DNA of 64,000 nt from Okeania sp. SIO1I7 (lineage in GTDB: Bacteria; Cyanobacteriota; Cyanobacteriia; Cyanobacteriales; Microcoleaceae): NCBI GenBank assembly GCA_010672585.1, contig JAAHGF010000022.1:1-64000 (forward strand), given 5' to 3'. The translations under genes were made by a program, and so were the position numbers. Positions 38,531 through 49,479 of the stretch are shown piece after piece. Position 1 is the stretch's first letter, and every line of letters begins with the position of its first letter. The notes under the pieces are model-generated. The model saw only the letters and a list, made by a program, of their open reading frames with translations. It did not search any database and had not been told where the DNA came from.

Positions 38531-39118
38531 TCATTGCTCAATATTTGCACCCATAATTTTGGCAATTTGCTTGAGAATACTTAAAACATCATATAACTGA
38601 TTCCTGCGAGGTAGTAGCAGATAAAAAACATTAGACAAATCATATTGGGGAACACCTGCTGTCAACATTTTAATAAACATAAACTCATCCCCGCTACTAA
38701 TCATACCATAAACAGGACGTTCAGGATTGGGATTTGCCATCATATAAGTCATTAATTGAGGTAAAGCTACTGAAAAAGCAATAGTAGATTTAGATTCAAT
38801 TAGGAGGACCCAAAGTTGTTGTGCAATAATTAAAGTATCAACTCTACCGCGTAAAATTTCATCCTTGTCTTCTACTTCTACTTCAAGACTTGCTTCAGTA
38901 GTGAGATAGAAAGGTTCATCATATAAACCTGCCAAAGTAAGTAAAGGTCCAATTAGTAATTGATTAACCACACCTTCTGGGAGATAACTTCGCTTTCTAT
39001 GACGTAAAAATCGTCTTTGAATTTGGTCTAGCTTCTCCTTTTCTTCAGCAGTTAGTTCAGGTAAGTCTTATTGCCATTCCTGAAAGAAGAGGTCATTATC
39101 TGTAGGAGATAACTTAAA
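38531..39118 (-). pseudogene. PD-(D/E)XK restriction-type protein, broken by an in-frame stop
   Basis: The intact part (38531-38971, 146 residues) has RVDTLIIAQQLWVLLIESKS, a PD-(D/E)XK core (D...ESK), and SVALPQLMTYMMANPNPERP, as in a common cyanobacterial family resembling type I restriction R-subunit N-termini. Upstream the same frame keeps family-like sequence (LSPTDNDLFFQEWQ, then DLPELTAEEKEKL, RKRSYLPEGVVNQLL), interrupted by TAA at 39068-39070. So a full-length gene was disabled by one nonsense codon and has lost its first residues to a repeat. It sits between nifK and nifEN, where no accessory gene is expected. Confidence 0.75.
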
Positions 39119-39137
39119 CCCTGAAGACCTGTCAAAC

Positions 39138-39168
39138 CAGAATAGGGGCAAACTGCCATTTGCCCCTA
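39138..39168 (-). terminator. Hairpin after nifK
   Basis: TAGGGGCAAA and TTTGCCCCTA are inverted around CTGCCA, 25 bases after the nifK stop. It is probably a dispersed repeat that may also serve as a 3' stabiliser or weak terminator; no long T run follows. Confidence 0.45.
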
Positions 39169-39192
39169 CAAAAACTATATGGTTAATATGAA

Positions 39193-40731
39193 TTAACGAA
39201 TCAAGTCAAAAGATGTATCGTTAACACCTAGCTCCATGCTACCACGGTCTAACTCATCGAGGATAGTATTAACGATCCAGTTGAGTAGATTGAATGCGCC
39301 CTTATATCCTAAGATAGAATAACGGTGCTGGTGGTGGCGATCGAAGATAGGATAGCCGATACGTACTAATGGAGTACCAGTGTCACGTTGGAGGAACTTA
39401 CCATAGGAGTTACCAATTAACAAGTCAACTGGCTCAGTATCCAACAGTGAACGTAAGTGCCACAAGTCCTTACCGATCCAAACTGTAGCTTCTTGGCCAT
39501 TGGGGTCAGCAGCTAATAATGCCTTAGCTTCTTCTTCAAAGCCTTGAACATTACCATTAGTTACAACAACGTGAACAGGCTGCATACCTAACTCTAGAGT
39601 GAAGTTCAACAAACCTAATACATGGTCAGGATCGCCGTAGATAGCAATGCGCTTACCGTGTAACCAAGCTTGAGAGTCAGTGATAGCATCAACTGCACGA
39701 CCACGCTCAATTTCTAGCTCTTCAGGAATAGCCTTACCAGTTAATTCAGACAATCCCATTAAGAACTCATCAGTACCACGGATACCGATAGGACGATAAG
39801 TAACTGTTGTTTGACCACCTTCTTGCTCTAGGTACTCTAGAGTCTTAGGAGTGGAATACTTCTGGAAGGAGATAGTAGCCTTAGCATTGATGGAATCAGC
39901 ACCTTCTGCCAAAGTTGTACCACCGTTGTACATTTTGAATTCACCCAAGTTAGGAGAATCAAAGCTCTCAGCGTTGTCTGCTAAAATGGTGTTAGGAACA
40001 TCCATCAAAGATAGAATATCCTTCAAATCCCGGATGTTGCCAATGTAAGGATCGAAACCAGGGATGAAGTTGATTTTACCGTTAGTAACTCCCTTCTTCT
40101 TACCTTCAGTCAGAGCTACCAAAATACCCTTGAGCATATTATCATAGCCTGTGATGTGAGAACCAACAAAGCTAGGAGTATGAGCAAAAGGAACAGGGAA
40201 ATCTTGAGGAACTGCACCTTGATTCTTGGAGGTAGTGATGAATGAACCTAAGTCATCTCCAATTACCTCTGCCATACAAGTTGTGCAAAGAGCAATCATT
40301 TTTGGCTTGTACAAAGCATAAGAGTTTGCCAAACCATCAGTCATGTTCTTGAGACCACCAAATACCGCAGCATCTTCAGTCATAGAAGAGGAAACAGCTT
40401 GGAATGGCTCTTTGTAGTTACGAGTTAAGTGGGAGCGGAAGTAAGCAACACAACCTTGAGAACCATGTACAAAAGGTAGAGTTCCTTCAAAACCTGCTGC
40501 TGCAAAGATTGCACCTAAAGGCTGACAAGCTTTAGCAGGGTTGATAGTTAGAGCTTCACGAGCAAAGTTCTTTTCGCGATATTCCCAAGTCTTTGTCCAC
40601 TCACTAACTTTTTTGATTTCTTCCTTGGAAGGACCGCCTTCAAATTCTCTCTTGCGCTCGAACATTTCTTGGTATTCTGGTTCTTGGAAGAGTTGAAAGT
40701 GGTCTTTGATTTTGTCTACATTCTGACTCAT
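39193..40731 (-). CDS. nifK: Nitrogenase MoFe protein beta chain
   Basis: 512 residues from ATG 40731 ([15 protein letters not shown]), the usual cyanobacterial NifK start; the frame is open 63 codons further but that part is repeat-derived. P-cluster cysteine regions are visible: [32 protein letters not shown] and [16 protein letters not shown], with [13 protein letters not shown]. The C-terminus ends NDTSFDLIR, the conserved Arg end. With NifD it forms the alpha2beta2 dinitrogenase. It follows nifD after 231 bases containing GAAGGAAGAAGG repeats and a GCGGGCAAGATGCCCGC hairpin. Confidence 0.97.
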   Translation of the reverse strand: MSQNVDKIKDHFQLFQEPEYQEMFERKREFEGGPSKEEIKKVSEWTKTWEYREKNFAREALTINPAKACQPLGAIFAAAGFEGTLPFVHGSQGCVAYFRSHLTRNYKEPFQAVSSSMTEDAAVFGGLKNMTDGLANSYALYKPKMIALCTTCMAEVIGDDLGSFITTSKNQGAVPQDFPVPFAHTPSFVGSHITGYDNMLKGILVALTEGKKKGVTNGKINFIPGFDPYIGNIRDLKDILSLMDVPNTILADNAESFDSPNLGEFKMYNGGTTLAEGADSINAKATISFQKYSTPKTLEYLEQEGGQTTVTYRPIGIRGTDEFLMGLSELTGKAIPEELEIERGRAVDAITDSQAWLHGKRIAIYGDPDHVLGLLNFTLELGMQPVHVVVTNGNVQGFEEEAKALLAADPNGQEATVWIGKDLWHLRSLLDTEPVDLLIGNSYGKFLQRDTGTPLVRIGYPIFDRHHQHRYSILGYKGAFNLLNWIVNTILDELDRGSMELGVNDTSFDLIR

Positions 40732-40962
40732 GGTGTTTATTCCTCTATGGTATTGTTCGGAAGGAAGAAGGAAGAAGGAAGAAGGAAGAAGAATCTCAAC
40801 CACAACTTCTAACTCCCAATTCCTAGTCAAATTTTTGTTTGTGTATTGGGAATGCCGTAGTGATGGCATTACCACATTTCCTAATAAATTTACAGCAGAT
40901 TCCACCTTGGTGAGGTACACTCACGCGGGCAAGATGCCCGCACTGGAAACTTTTGACTTCTA
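40732..40962. repeat. nifD-nifK spacer with repeats
   Basis: Holds GAAGAAGGAAGAAGGAAGAA (about 40761-40792) and an element with GCGGGCAAGATGCCCGC (40925-40941) flanked by TTTACAGCAGATTC. A related, inverted element is found at 46625-46735 between nifB and nifS. Confidence 0.6.
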
Positions 40963-42417
40963 CTAGCTAGCTTGCTTCCAAGGAGCTTTGATTAAGTTCC
41001 AAGTTGGGCTGTTGAGAGCTAGATCCATGTCACGAGCGAAGATAGCGAATCCATCATAACCGTGATAAGGACCAGAATAATCCCAGGAGTGCATTTGACG
41101 GAATGGCATACCCATTTTCTGGAATACATACTTCTCTTTAATTCCAGAAGCAATTAAATCTGGCTTTAATTTCTTAGCGAATTCCTCGAACTCATATCCA
41201 CTAACGTCATCATAGATTAGAGTACCTTCTTGAGCATACTCAGCAGTACGCTTGTAGTCATCACCGTGACCGAACTCATAACCAGTACCGATAACTTCCA
41301 TTCCTAGATCGTCGAAAGCAGGAATAACGTGACGTGGACGTAAACCACCAACCATCATCATTACTTTCTTACCTTCTAAACGAGGACGATACTTAGCAAT
41401 TACTGCATCAGCTTGTGCTTGATATCTGGCAATTACTTTCTCTGTGTTTTCTTTGATAGTATCGTCGAAGTAAGAAGCAATCTTCCGTAGAGACTTAGCG
41501 ATTTGAGTAGGACCGAAGAAGTTGAACTCAGTCCAAGGTATACCATACTCTTCTTCCATGTAACGGCAGATGTAGTTCATGGAACGGTAGCAGTGGATGA
41601 GGTTTAAATTCACCCTAGGAGCCATGAATACTTCGTTGTAAGTACCGTCACCTGTTGCTTGGCTAACTACTCTTAGGCCGATTTCATCTAATAATAGACG
41701 AGAACTCCAACCGTCACCACCGATGTTGTAGTCAGCGATTAAGGATACATCATAAGGAGTAGTTTCAAAACCGATCTCTTCGTTAGTGATTTCAGCGGAA
41801 GGCTCGTATACCCAGTCACGCACTGTGTCGTTAGCGATGTGGTGACCTAATGACTGAGAAACTCCACGGAAGCCTTCACAACGTACTGGAACAACTGGCT
41901 TATTGAGTTCTTTAGCAGCTTTTCTAGCTACTGCTTCGATGTCATCACCAATTAGACCTACTGGGCATTCAGATTCAATTGTGATACCAGCATTTAGAGG
42001 GAATAATTCTTCGATTTCGTTCATGATTTTGGCGAGTTTTTTGTCTCCACCAAAAACGATGTCTCTTTCTTGGAAATCGGAAGTGAATTGCATTGTACCG
42101 AAGGTATCAACACCAGTTACACCGTTGTAGTAGTTACGACGACCTGCCCAGGAGTAGTAACCGCAACCAACAGGACCGTGACTGATGTGAACCATGTCCT
42201 TAACAGGACCCCAAACAACCCCTTTTGCTCCAGCAAAAGCACAACCACGGGTTGTCATTACACCAGGAACTGATTTCACATTAGACTTAACGCCACAGTC
42301 AGATCCTTCTTCTAAAACATTAAGGTGCTTTTTCCGTCTTTTAGCAGCTTTCTCGGGATAAGCGTCTAAGACTTCTTGAATTAACTGTTTGTTCTGTTCG
42401 ATTTTTTCGGATGTCAT
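40963..42417 (-). CDS. nifD: Nitrogenase MoFe protein alpha chain
   Basis: 484 residues from ATG 42417 ([11 protein letters not shown]), preceded by AAGGAGAT; an upstream in-frame ATG would add 27 non-homologous residues. P-cluster cysteine sites are in [28 protein letters not shown] and [15 protein letters not shown]. The FeMo-co ligand Cys is in [17 protein letters not shown] and the ligand His in [16 protein letters not shown]. It is continuous: there is no excision element as in heterocystous strains. It is co-directional with nifH (189 bases upstream) and nifK. Confidence 0.97.
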   Translation of the reverse strand: MTSEKIEQNKQLIQEVLDAYPEKAAKRRKKHLNVLEEGSDCGVKSNVKSVPGVMTTRGCAFAGAKGVVWGPVKDMVHISHGPVGCGYYSWAGRRNYYNGVTGVDTFGTMQFTSDFQERDIVFGGDKKLAKIMNEIEELFPLNAGITIESECPVGLIGDDIEAVARKAAKELNKPVVPVRCEGFRGVSQSLGHHIANDTVRDWVYEPSAEITNEEIGFETTPYDVSLIADYNIGGDGWSSRLLLDEIGLRVVSQATGDGTYNEVFMAPRVNLNLIHCYRSMNYICRYMEEEYGIPWTEFNFFGPTQIAKSLRKIASYFDDTIKENTEKVIARYQAQADAVIAKYRPRLEGKKVMMMVGGLRPRHVIPAFDDLGMEVIGTGYEFGHGDDYKRTAEYAQEGTLIYDDVSGYEFEEFAKKLKPDLIASGIKEKYVFQKMGMPFRQMHSWDYSGPYHGYDGFAIFARDMDLALNSPTWNLIKAPWKQAS

Positions 42418-42463
42418 GTTACATATCTCCTTTCGGATATTTGATTTAGTGTTTGAGTTTTGT

Positions 42464-42514
42464 ATTAGCGGGGGCAGGTGCTTTTCTACTATCTGCAAAA
42501 CCTGCCCCTACATA
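42464..42514 (-). promoter_or_regulatory. Stem-loop between nifH and nifD
   Basis: GGGGGCAGGTGC...AAAACCTGCCCC forms a stem of about nine pairs in the 189-base nifH-nifD spacer. Such structures between nifH and nifD often mark mRNA processing or attenuation that makes nifH message more abundant; that role here is inference. The arms also belong to a common dispersed repeat (TAGGGGCAGGT). Confidence 0.5.
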
Positions 42515-42606
42515 CAAATTAATTAATACAAGACTCACTACTACTTGTTTCTTGAGATGGGGTGCGCTCTGCACACCCCCCACTTTTGTGCTAGAAGATT
42601 TTCAGC

Positions 42607-43880
<1,274 letters not shown>

Positions 43881-44756
43881 TTACGCTTCTTCTACTATAA
43901 GACTTTCGCTTACTCGTTCTTTTAATGTAGCTTCGATCGCTCCTTTCAATGTCGCCATTGCACTACCGCAAGAACCACAGGCTCCTTTTAGTGTTACTAG
44001 CACGCGATCGCCATCTACATCGAACAGTTCAACATCTCCTCCATCTTCCGCGAGAACAGGCCTCACTTCTTGTTCTAATACTTGTTGAATTAATGTAATT
44101 TTTTGTAGATTTGTTAGTTTGCTGGCTGGTTTTGTAGTTGTAGGAATTTGTTGTGCTGTAGGTTCTGGCGTTTCGTCAACCGATGCGATTAGATCGTCAA
44201 TATCTGCCAGACAGGAACCACAACCACCACCTGCCTTCACATAGTTTGTTACTTCTTCCGCTGTTTTGAGGTTGTTTTCCCGAATTACTCGCTTAATCTT
44301 GTTTTCGGTAATTGCGAAACAGCTACAAACTAATGCTCCTTCGTGGTCTTCTTCGTGAACTTCTACTTCAATACCTTTATATTTAAAAATTGCTGCTTCT
44401 AATGCTTCCTCTCCCATCACCGAACAGTGCATTTTTTCTTCTGGCAGCCCTCCCAGGTATCCCGCAATATCCTGGTTTTTAATCTTCATAGCTTCGTCTA
44501 TGGTTTTGCCTTTTAGCATTGCTGTCAGAGCAGAAGATGAAGCGATCGCACTAGCACAGCCAAAGGTTTGAAATTTTGCATCTAATATTTCGCCGGAGGC
44601 TTCATTAACTTTGAGGTGTAGGCTGAGAGCATCTCCACACGCTATACTTCCTACCTCACCGCTAACAACCTTTTCCCCTTCTTTCTGGTCTGTAATGGTT
44701 CCTTGATTTTGGGGGTTATAGAACAAGTCCATTACTTTTTCAGTATATTCCCACAT
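43881..44756 (-). CDS. nifU: Fe-S scaffold protein NifU
   Basis: 291 residues with three domains. The IscU-like domain (about 1-125) has GSIACGDALSL, QTFGCASAIASSSALT and KMHCSVMGEEAL (the three scaffold cysteines). A central [2Fe-2S] Bfd-like domain (about 135-185) has LVCSCFAITENKI and AGGGCGSCLADID. A C-terminal Nfu domain (about 215-291) has LKGACGSCGSAMATLKGAI. NifU receives sulfur from NifS and hands [4Fe-4S] clusters to NifH and NifB. It is 414 bases downstream of nifS. Confidence 0.95.
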   Translation of the reverse strand: MWEYTEKVMDLFYNPQNQGTITDQKEGEKVVSGEVGSIACGDALSLHLKVNEASGEILDAKFQTFGCASAIASSSALTAMLKGKTIDEAMKIKNQDIAGYLGGLPEEKMHCSVMGEEALEAAIFKYKGIEVEVHEEDHEGALVCSCFAITENKIKRVIRENNLKTAEEVTNYVKAGGGCGSCLADIDDLIASVDETPEPTAQQIPTTTKPASKLTNLQKITLIQQVLEQEVRPVLAEDGGDVELFDVDGDRVLVTLKGACGSCGSAMATLKGAIEATLKERVSESLIVEEA

Positions 44757-45170
44757 AGCCCTTATTGTTTAGAACACCCTAAGTTTTACTGATGAAAGTT
44801 GCGCTTTTTCTTGAAGATTACTACTCAGTTTGTAGAGCAATAATTTATTATTTTTAGGAGGTGGGTTAAACTTGATATTATTAGTATTGCACATTTTTGA
44901 GAATCAAGCAACCCTTTTTTCCTTTTTTTTGTTTCAAGTAATCAGCGTTTAAAGTTACTCACCACCCCTAGAAACTATATTATTTATATTCTAGGTTAAG
45001 GAAGATTTTTTCTGTTAATCCTGCTACAATTTTGTGAGTTATTAGCGTGAGATATACCCCTCTTTAAGCTATACAATGATTGTTGCGGAATCAACAGAGT
45101 TTTTCTGTTATTTTTGCTACAAAAATGTAGCGTAAATAAAAGTGTAGCAATCCTTAAAATATTGTAAATT
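44757..45170. other. nifS-nifU spacer
   Basis: Contains the hairpin-forming words GATTGTTGCGGAATCAAC and imperfect repeats of TTTTGCTACAAAAATGTAGC around 45010-45150. No gene is seen; an 87-residue frame across this region is antisense-free noise extending into the nifS 3' end. Confidence 0.45.
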
Positions 45171-46373
45171 TTAGGATTGTACAGTTGCTTCTTGTCGTTC
45201 TTGCAACCAATTAGCTTGGTCATTTTTAAAGGGTGATAAAGCCCGGAGACGCTCCACAATAGTAGGCATCACTGCTAACACTTCCTCAACCTCTTGGCGG
45301 GTTGTGTAACGTGATAAAGAGAAACGAATGGAGCCATGCAAAATTGTGTATGGCAGACCCATTGCCCGCAAAACATGAGACGGTTCCAAAGACCCAGAAG
45401 TACAAGCAGAACCAGAAGAAGCACAGATACCATAATGGTTCAAATGCAGCAATATTGCTTCTCCCTCAATAAATTTGAAGCCAATATTAGTAGTATTAGG
45501 CAACCTTTCAATAGGATGACCATTAACAGCACAATCAGGAATAGCAGCAAGAATACTGTTCTCCAAATAATCACGCAGTTCCCGTTCCCGGTCGATATGT
45601 GCCAAATGCTCCTGCGCCAATTCACAAGCTTTACCCAGAGCAATAATACCAGGCACATTTTCCGTACCACCACGGCGACCGCGTTCCTGATGTCCGCCAA
45701 TTAATAACGGACGGAACCGAGTACCACGACGTACATATAAAGCAGCAATACCCTTGGGTGCGTGCAATTTGTGACCAGAGATAGCCAGCATATCTATAGT
45801 GCTATTCTTCATATCCAGGGGAATTTTCCCTGCTACTTGCACCGCATCAACATGAAACAGCGCACCATATTCCTTAGCTATCTGCCCAATTTTCTCTATG
45901 GGGAAAATCACGCCTGTTTCATTATTAGCGTACATAACGGAGACTAAGGCGGTATTACCTGTAATAGCAGCCTCTAGTTCCATTAAATCTATCATTCCTT
46001 GGCTATCTACTGACAGATAAGTAACGGTATAACCCTGCTTTTCCAAATGCTTGCACAGATTCAAAACTGCCGGGTGTTCTACCTGAGTAGTAATAATATG
46101 ACGTTTATTTGGTTGGGCAGTGAGAGCAGCTCGAATTGCAGCATTGTCACCCTCAGTACCACAACTGGTAAAGATAATTTCTGTATCCTGGGCACCTAAT
46201 AAAGCTGCAACTTGCGATCGCGCTTTTCTCACAGCTTTACCAACTTGTCCGCCAAAAGTGTGCATACTAGAGGGGTTGCCATAAAACTCACTCAGGTAAG
46301 GCAGCATTTCCGCTAGCACTGCATCATCTACCTTAGTGGTAGCATTATTATCGAGATAAATGGTTTGTTGCAT
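45171..46373 (-). CDS. nifS: Cysteine desulfurase NifS
   Basis: 400 residues of the class V aminotransferase family. Seen: the start IYLDNNATTKVD, TSCGTEGDNAAIRAAL, the PLP lysine in AISGHKLHAPKG, GGHQERGRRGGTENVPG and the active Cys in ASSGSACTSGSLEPSH. NifS releases sulfur from cysteine for NifU. It is separated from nifB by 415 bases of repeats where most cyanobacteria carry fdxN. nifP in the divergent arm would supply O-acetylserine for the cysteine it consumes. Confidence 0.96.
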   Translation of the reverse strand: MQQTIYLDNNATTKVDDAVLAEMLPYLSEFYGNPSSMHTFGGQVGKAVRKARSQVAALLGAQDTEIIFTSCGTEGDNAAIRAALTAQPNKRHIITTQVEHPAVLNLCKHLEKQGYTVTYLSVDSQGMIDLMELEAAITGNTALVSVMYANNETGVIFPIEKIGQIAKEYGALFHVDAVQVAGKIPLDMKNSTIDMLAISGHKLHAPKGIAALYVRRGTRFRPLLIGGHQERGRRGGTENVPGIIALGKACELAQEHLAHIDRERELRDYLENSILAAIPDCAVNGHPIERLPNTTNIGFKFIEGEAILLHLNHYGICASSGSACTSGSLEPSHVLRAMGLPYTILHGSIRFSLSRYTTRQEVEEVLAVMPTIVERLRALSPFKNDQANWLQERQEATVQS

Positions 46374-46788
46374 AGCTGACTAAATACTTGAGGTGATTGT
46401 TGTAGAGATGTTGAAGGAAGAGGGAAGAAGGAAGAAGGAAGAAGGAAACATCTTCCATTGCTTGAGTTTTAAGCTTTTGATATGTTCCCGTCTGCAGAAG
46501 GAAGAGGGAAGAAGGAAGAAGGAAGAAGAAAACATCTTCCATTGCTTGAGTTTTAAGCTTTTGATATGTTCCCGTCTGCAGAAGGAAGAAGAAAGAAGGA
46601 AACATCTTTCATTGCTTGAGTTTTACAGCGTATTTCATATAAGTAAGGTACACCAGTCGCGGGCAAGATGTCCGCACTACAAAAACTTTACCATTCTTAT
46701 ATGTACCTCATTTACCTAAAATCTGCTGTAAGCTAATATCAAATAATTGCCTGAAACTTTTGACTTCTAACTTCTGACTTCTTTTGAC
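46374..46788. repeat. nifB-nifS spacer: tandem repeats in the place of fdxN
   Basis: ACATCTTCCATTGCTTGAG blocks start at 46448, 46532 and 46602, alternating with GAAGGAAGAAGGAAG runs and TTTTGATATGTTCCCGTCTG. Next, 46625-46735 is an element with TTTACAGCGTATTT at one end, TCTGCTGTAAG at the other and GCGGGCAAGATGTCCGC inside. Frames at 46348-46719 on both strands are products of these repeats. No fdxN ferredoxin (CXXCXXC) can be found. Confidence 0.75.
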
Positions 46789-48261
46789 CTATGCAGGTTG
46801 TATTAGTTTGATGAACTGCTTGTAAAAGTCTAAAGCAACTGTTTCAATTACATCGTAGCTCTCTACTACATCTATTCCTGCATCAAGTACCTTTTCTTTA
46901 GGACTCTCACCAATTTTAGAAACCAGCACAGCTTTGCAATCAGAAATTGCTTTGATGATATTTTCCAAACTGCCTTCTTCACCATAACCACCTAAGCAAT
47001 AGTGGTCAACTTTGCGGTGAGCAATAAATCTAGCTTTCACACCATCAACTTCATAAATCATAAACTCTTTAGCATGACCGAAGTGTTGATTGACTAATCC
47101 GTTACCCTTACTTGCTACTGCTAGTAGTATTGGTGGACCAGCTTGAGCAACTGCTTCTTTTACCTGAGTTTCTGCCTTAGCTGTTGCTAGTTTGTTGCGG
47201 AAACCTTCAATACCAGCATGGAATTCTTTACGCTTTTCCAAGTCATATTCTGGAGTCATCTCCATGATTGCTTCTTTTGTGAATTCCTTACTGCGGTCTT
47301 CACCTAACAGACCAACTGCATCTGCACGACATTGACGACAGTGGCGCATCATTTTCATGCCACCTACATCACATTTGTCTTGCAATGTTTTCAATTCTTC
47401 AGTGGTAGGGCCACGCTGACCATTTAAGCCAAAGTAAGTGCCGTGTTCTGGTGAAGAAATCAGAGGCATAATATTATGAATAAATGCACCCTTAGAACGA
47501 ACAATTTTATTTACTTCTTCTAAATGTTCATCATTGATGCCAGGAATCATTACTGAATTAACTTTGCAGAGAATATCAGCTTCTCTGAGTAAGTCTAGGG
47601 ATTCCATTTGCCTTTGATGCAGAATTTTTACGCCTTCAATTCCTCTATAGCGTTTCCGGCGATAATGAACCCAAGGATAAATCTTTACCCCGATTTCAGG
47701 GTCAACCATATTAATCGTTAAGGTAACGTGGTCAATGTTGAGTGCTTTGAGTCGATCTATATAATCGGGTAAAGCTAGACCATTGGTTGACAAGCAAAGC
47801 TTGATATCTGGTGCTTTCTCAGCTACAAGCTCAAATGTGCGGAATGTTTTCTCTGGGTTCGCTAATGGGTCTCCTGGGCCAGCAATTCCCATAACAGTCA
47901 TTTGGGGAATTTTACCTGCAATTACTAGAGCTTTATGAGCTGCTTCTTCAGGAGTTAGCAGTTCACTAACTACGCCGGGACGACTTTCGTTGGCGCAGTC
48001 GTATTTACGGTTACAGAAATTACATTGAATATTGCAAGCTGGTGCAACAGGAGCGTGCATCCTCGCATAATGGTGATGCGCTTCTTGACTGTAGCAAGGA
48101 TGGTTCGCAACGCGCTCTTGAATACTGGCGGGAAGTTGCTGTTCGGTAGTAGTTCCGCAACCCTTTGACACGCAGCCTCCGGATTTCTTTTCCGTGCTTT
48201 TCGTGGTTTTTGCGAAGCTGTCTACTGTTGGTTGGGAAGATAGTTCTGTTGGCTGTAACAT
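46789..48261 (-). CDS. nifB: Radical-SAM FeMo-co core synthase NifB (with NifX-like tail)
   Basis: 490 residues. The radical SAM motif is [14 protein letters not shown] (near 77-90), followed by [10 protein letters not shown] and later [16 protein letters not shown]. Residues about 370-490 form a NifX-like domain ([22 protein letters not shown]). NifB fuses two [4Fe-4S] clusters with carbide insertion to make NifB-co. It is the first gene of the minus-strand nif cluster and faces nifP across a 1.2-kb regulatory region with a mirrored GTAC module. The 5' region [10 protein letters not shown] has cysteines typical of the family N-terminus. Confidence 0.96.
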   Translation of the reverse strand: MLQPTELSSQPTVDSFAKTTKSTEKKSGGCVSKGCGTTTEQQLPASIQERVANHPCYSQEAHHHYARMHAPVAPACNIQCNFCNRKYDCANESRPGVVSELLTPEEAAHKALVIAGKIPQMTVMGIAGPGDPLANPEKTFRTFELVAEKAPDIKLCLSTNGLALPDYIDRLKALNIDHVTLTINMVDPEIGVKIYPWVHYRRKRYRGIEGVKILHQRQMESLDLLREADILCKVNSVMIPGINDEHLEEVNKIVRSKGAFIHNIMPLISSPEHGTYFGLNGQRGPTTEELKTLQDKCDVGGMKMMRHCRQCRADAVGLLGEDRSKEFTKEAIMEMTPEYDLEKRKEFHAGIEGFRNKLATAKAETQVKEAVAQAGPPILLAVASKGNGLVNQHFGHAKEFMIYEVDGVKARFIAHRKVDHYCLGGYGEEGSLENIIKAISDCKAVLVSKIGESPKEKVLDAGIDVVESYDVIETVALDFYKQFIKLIQPA

Positions 48262-48452
48262 CTAAGTTTCCACTATTGTTGGGTAGCTGTCGCCGTGGGT
48301 GACGGATTACTCGCGTCGATACACTTTGTTTCCTGGGACGGTTATTTTCCGTCTGCGGTTATAGGTGTCCGGCGTTATAGTTTTTATATCAGTGGCCTTT
48401 AAACTGTTACTTTCAAAAACCCCCATTAGTATTGATTACGATCATTAGTTTT

Positions 48453-48659
48453 GTACTCAGGTTTGTATCATCTAATAATTAAAATCAAATCGAAGTATCT
48501 AATTTTTTTATTGGGGTATAGGTACTTGTATTTTTTAAGTGGGGTACAAGTATTTATGGGGTAATGGTACGGAGTTTTATGTACTCGTTATAAAGCCTAT
48601 ATATATCAGGAATTAAACTACTTTTTTAACCTTGATTTTGTCTCTATACTCCTGTACTC
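48453..48659 (-). promoter_or_regulatory. Putative nif regulatory module driving nifB (left half of mirror)
   Basis: Plus-strand order: GTACTC (48453), TTGGGGTATAGG (48511-48522) running into GGTACTTGTATTTTTT, GTACAAGTATTTA (48544-48556), GTAC (48567), GTACTC (48581-48586) and a further GTACTC at 48654. Reversed, it reads towards nifB, whose ATG is 249 bases beyond TTGGGG. The same words in the same order and nearly the same spacing face nifP on the other side. CnfR or another activator is the obvious candidate binder; this is inference. Confidence 0.7.
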
Positions 48660-48887
48660 ATACACCCCTTATTCAACCTAACCTTTTATTACTGTATACA
48701 ATGTATCAATTTTTGGCAAGTAGGCTAGATTTATCTTAATTTTTCTTTAAAGTTTGATCATCATTTTTCCAGGTACACAGAGATAAGGCAGAAAGAAAAG
48801 GAGCAAAGTTGTCAAGAATAAGGCTTTTCATCACTAATTATCTAGATTTAATATAGCTGCACTTTAGAGTAATCTAAATTAACAAAA

Positions 48888-49104
48888 TCCTGAGAAATAT
48901 GACCAATTTCCTTAACAATTTTCTGTGGCCAAAGACTAAATGCAACTTTTTCGCTTTTGTTATAAATTTAGCAGTTTTTCAGAATTAATGTCAGTAATTT
49001 TCAATGGCTCATCCTGAGAAATATTTTCAATTTTCTGTAGCTAAAAATAAAAATGCAACTTTTTCGCTTCTGTAATAAATTTAGCAGTTTTTTCAGAATT
49101 AAGT
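48888..49104. repeat. Two ~100-bp direct repeats in the centre of the nifB-nifP region
   Basis: TCCTGAGAAATAT begins both copies (48888 and 49012); both share ATGCAACTTTTTCGCTT, TAATAAATTTAGCAG-like and TTTCAGAATTAA blocks, ending at 48990 and 49104. Both lie between the two mirrored modules. Confidence 0.75.
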
Positions 49105-49164
49105 AGATAATTTTTAATATTTTTTTTAATCTTTTCACCAGAATTATGAGTTAAACTATAAGTT

Positions 49165-49360
49165 GAGTACAAGTTTCAATTTCAGCACAAACCCCCCTTA
49201 AAAACTTCAAACCTGCTGACACACAAGCATCAACCTTGAGTACAAAAATGCTAGTACATTGTTCATTAAATACTTGTACACGCTACAAAAAATACTAGCA
49301 CCTATACCCCAAAATATATTTCAAACATCTATCTACATTCATTTTCAGTCTATTGAGTAC
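49165..49360 (+). promoter_or_regulatory. Putative nif regulatory module driving nifP (right half of mirror)
   Basis: Plus-strand order: GAGTAC (49165), GAGTAC (49238), GTAC (49254), TAAATACTTGTAC (49267-49279), AAAAAATACTAGCACC, CCTATACCCCAA (49301-49312) and GAGTAC (49355). It is the reverse complement of the nifB-side module in word order and spacing. The nifP ATG is 167 bases after CCCCAA. A further TACTTGTAC lies inside the nifP frame at about 49504. Confidence 0.7.
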
Positions 49361-49479
49361 AAGCTTAATATATTTAATAAAGATTGACCGTTAAATATTG
49401 GTTAGTAGTTTACAAGGCACTTGATATAAAAATTGAAAAGCAAACGTCCTTGTCAAACACGGAACCCCCTATTTAACCC

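Noticed and set aside
46348-46719. Two frames with repeated [10 protein letters not shown]- and LLQTGTYQKL-like peptides
   Set aside because: They are translations of a tandem DNA repeat on both strands, not a repeat protein.
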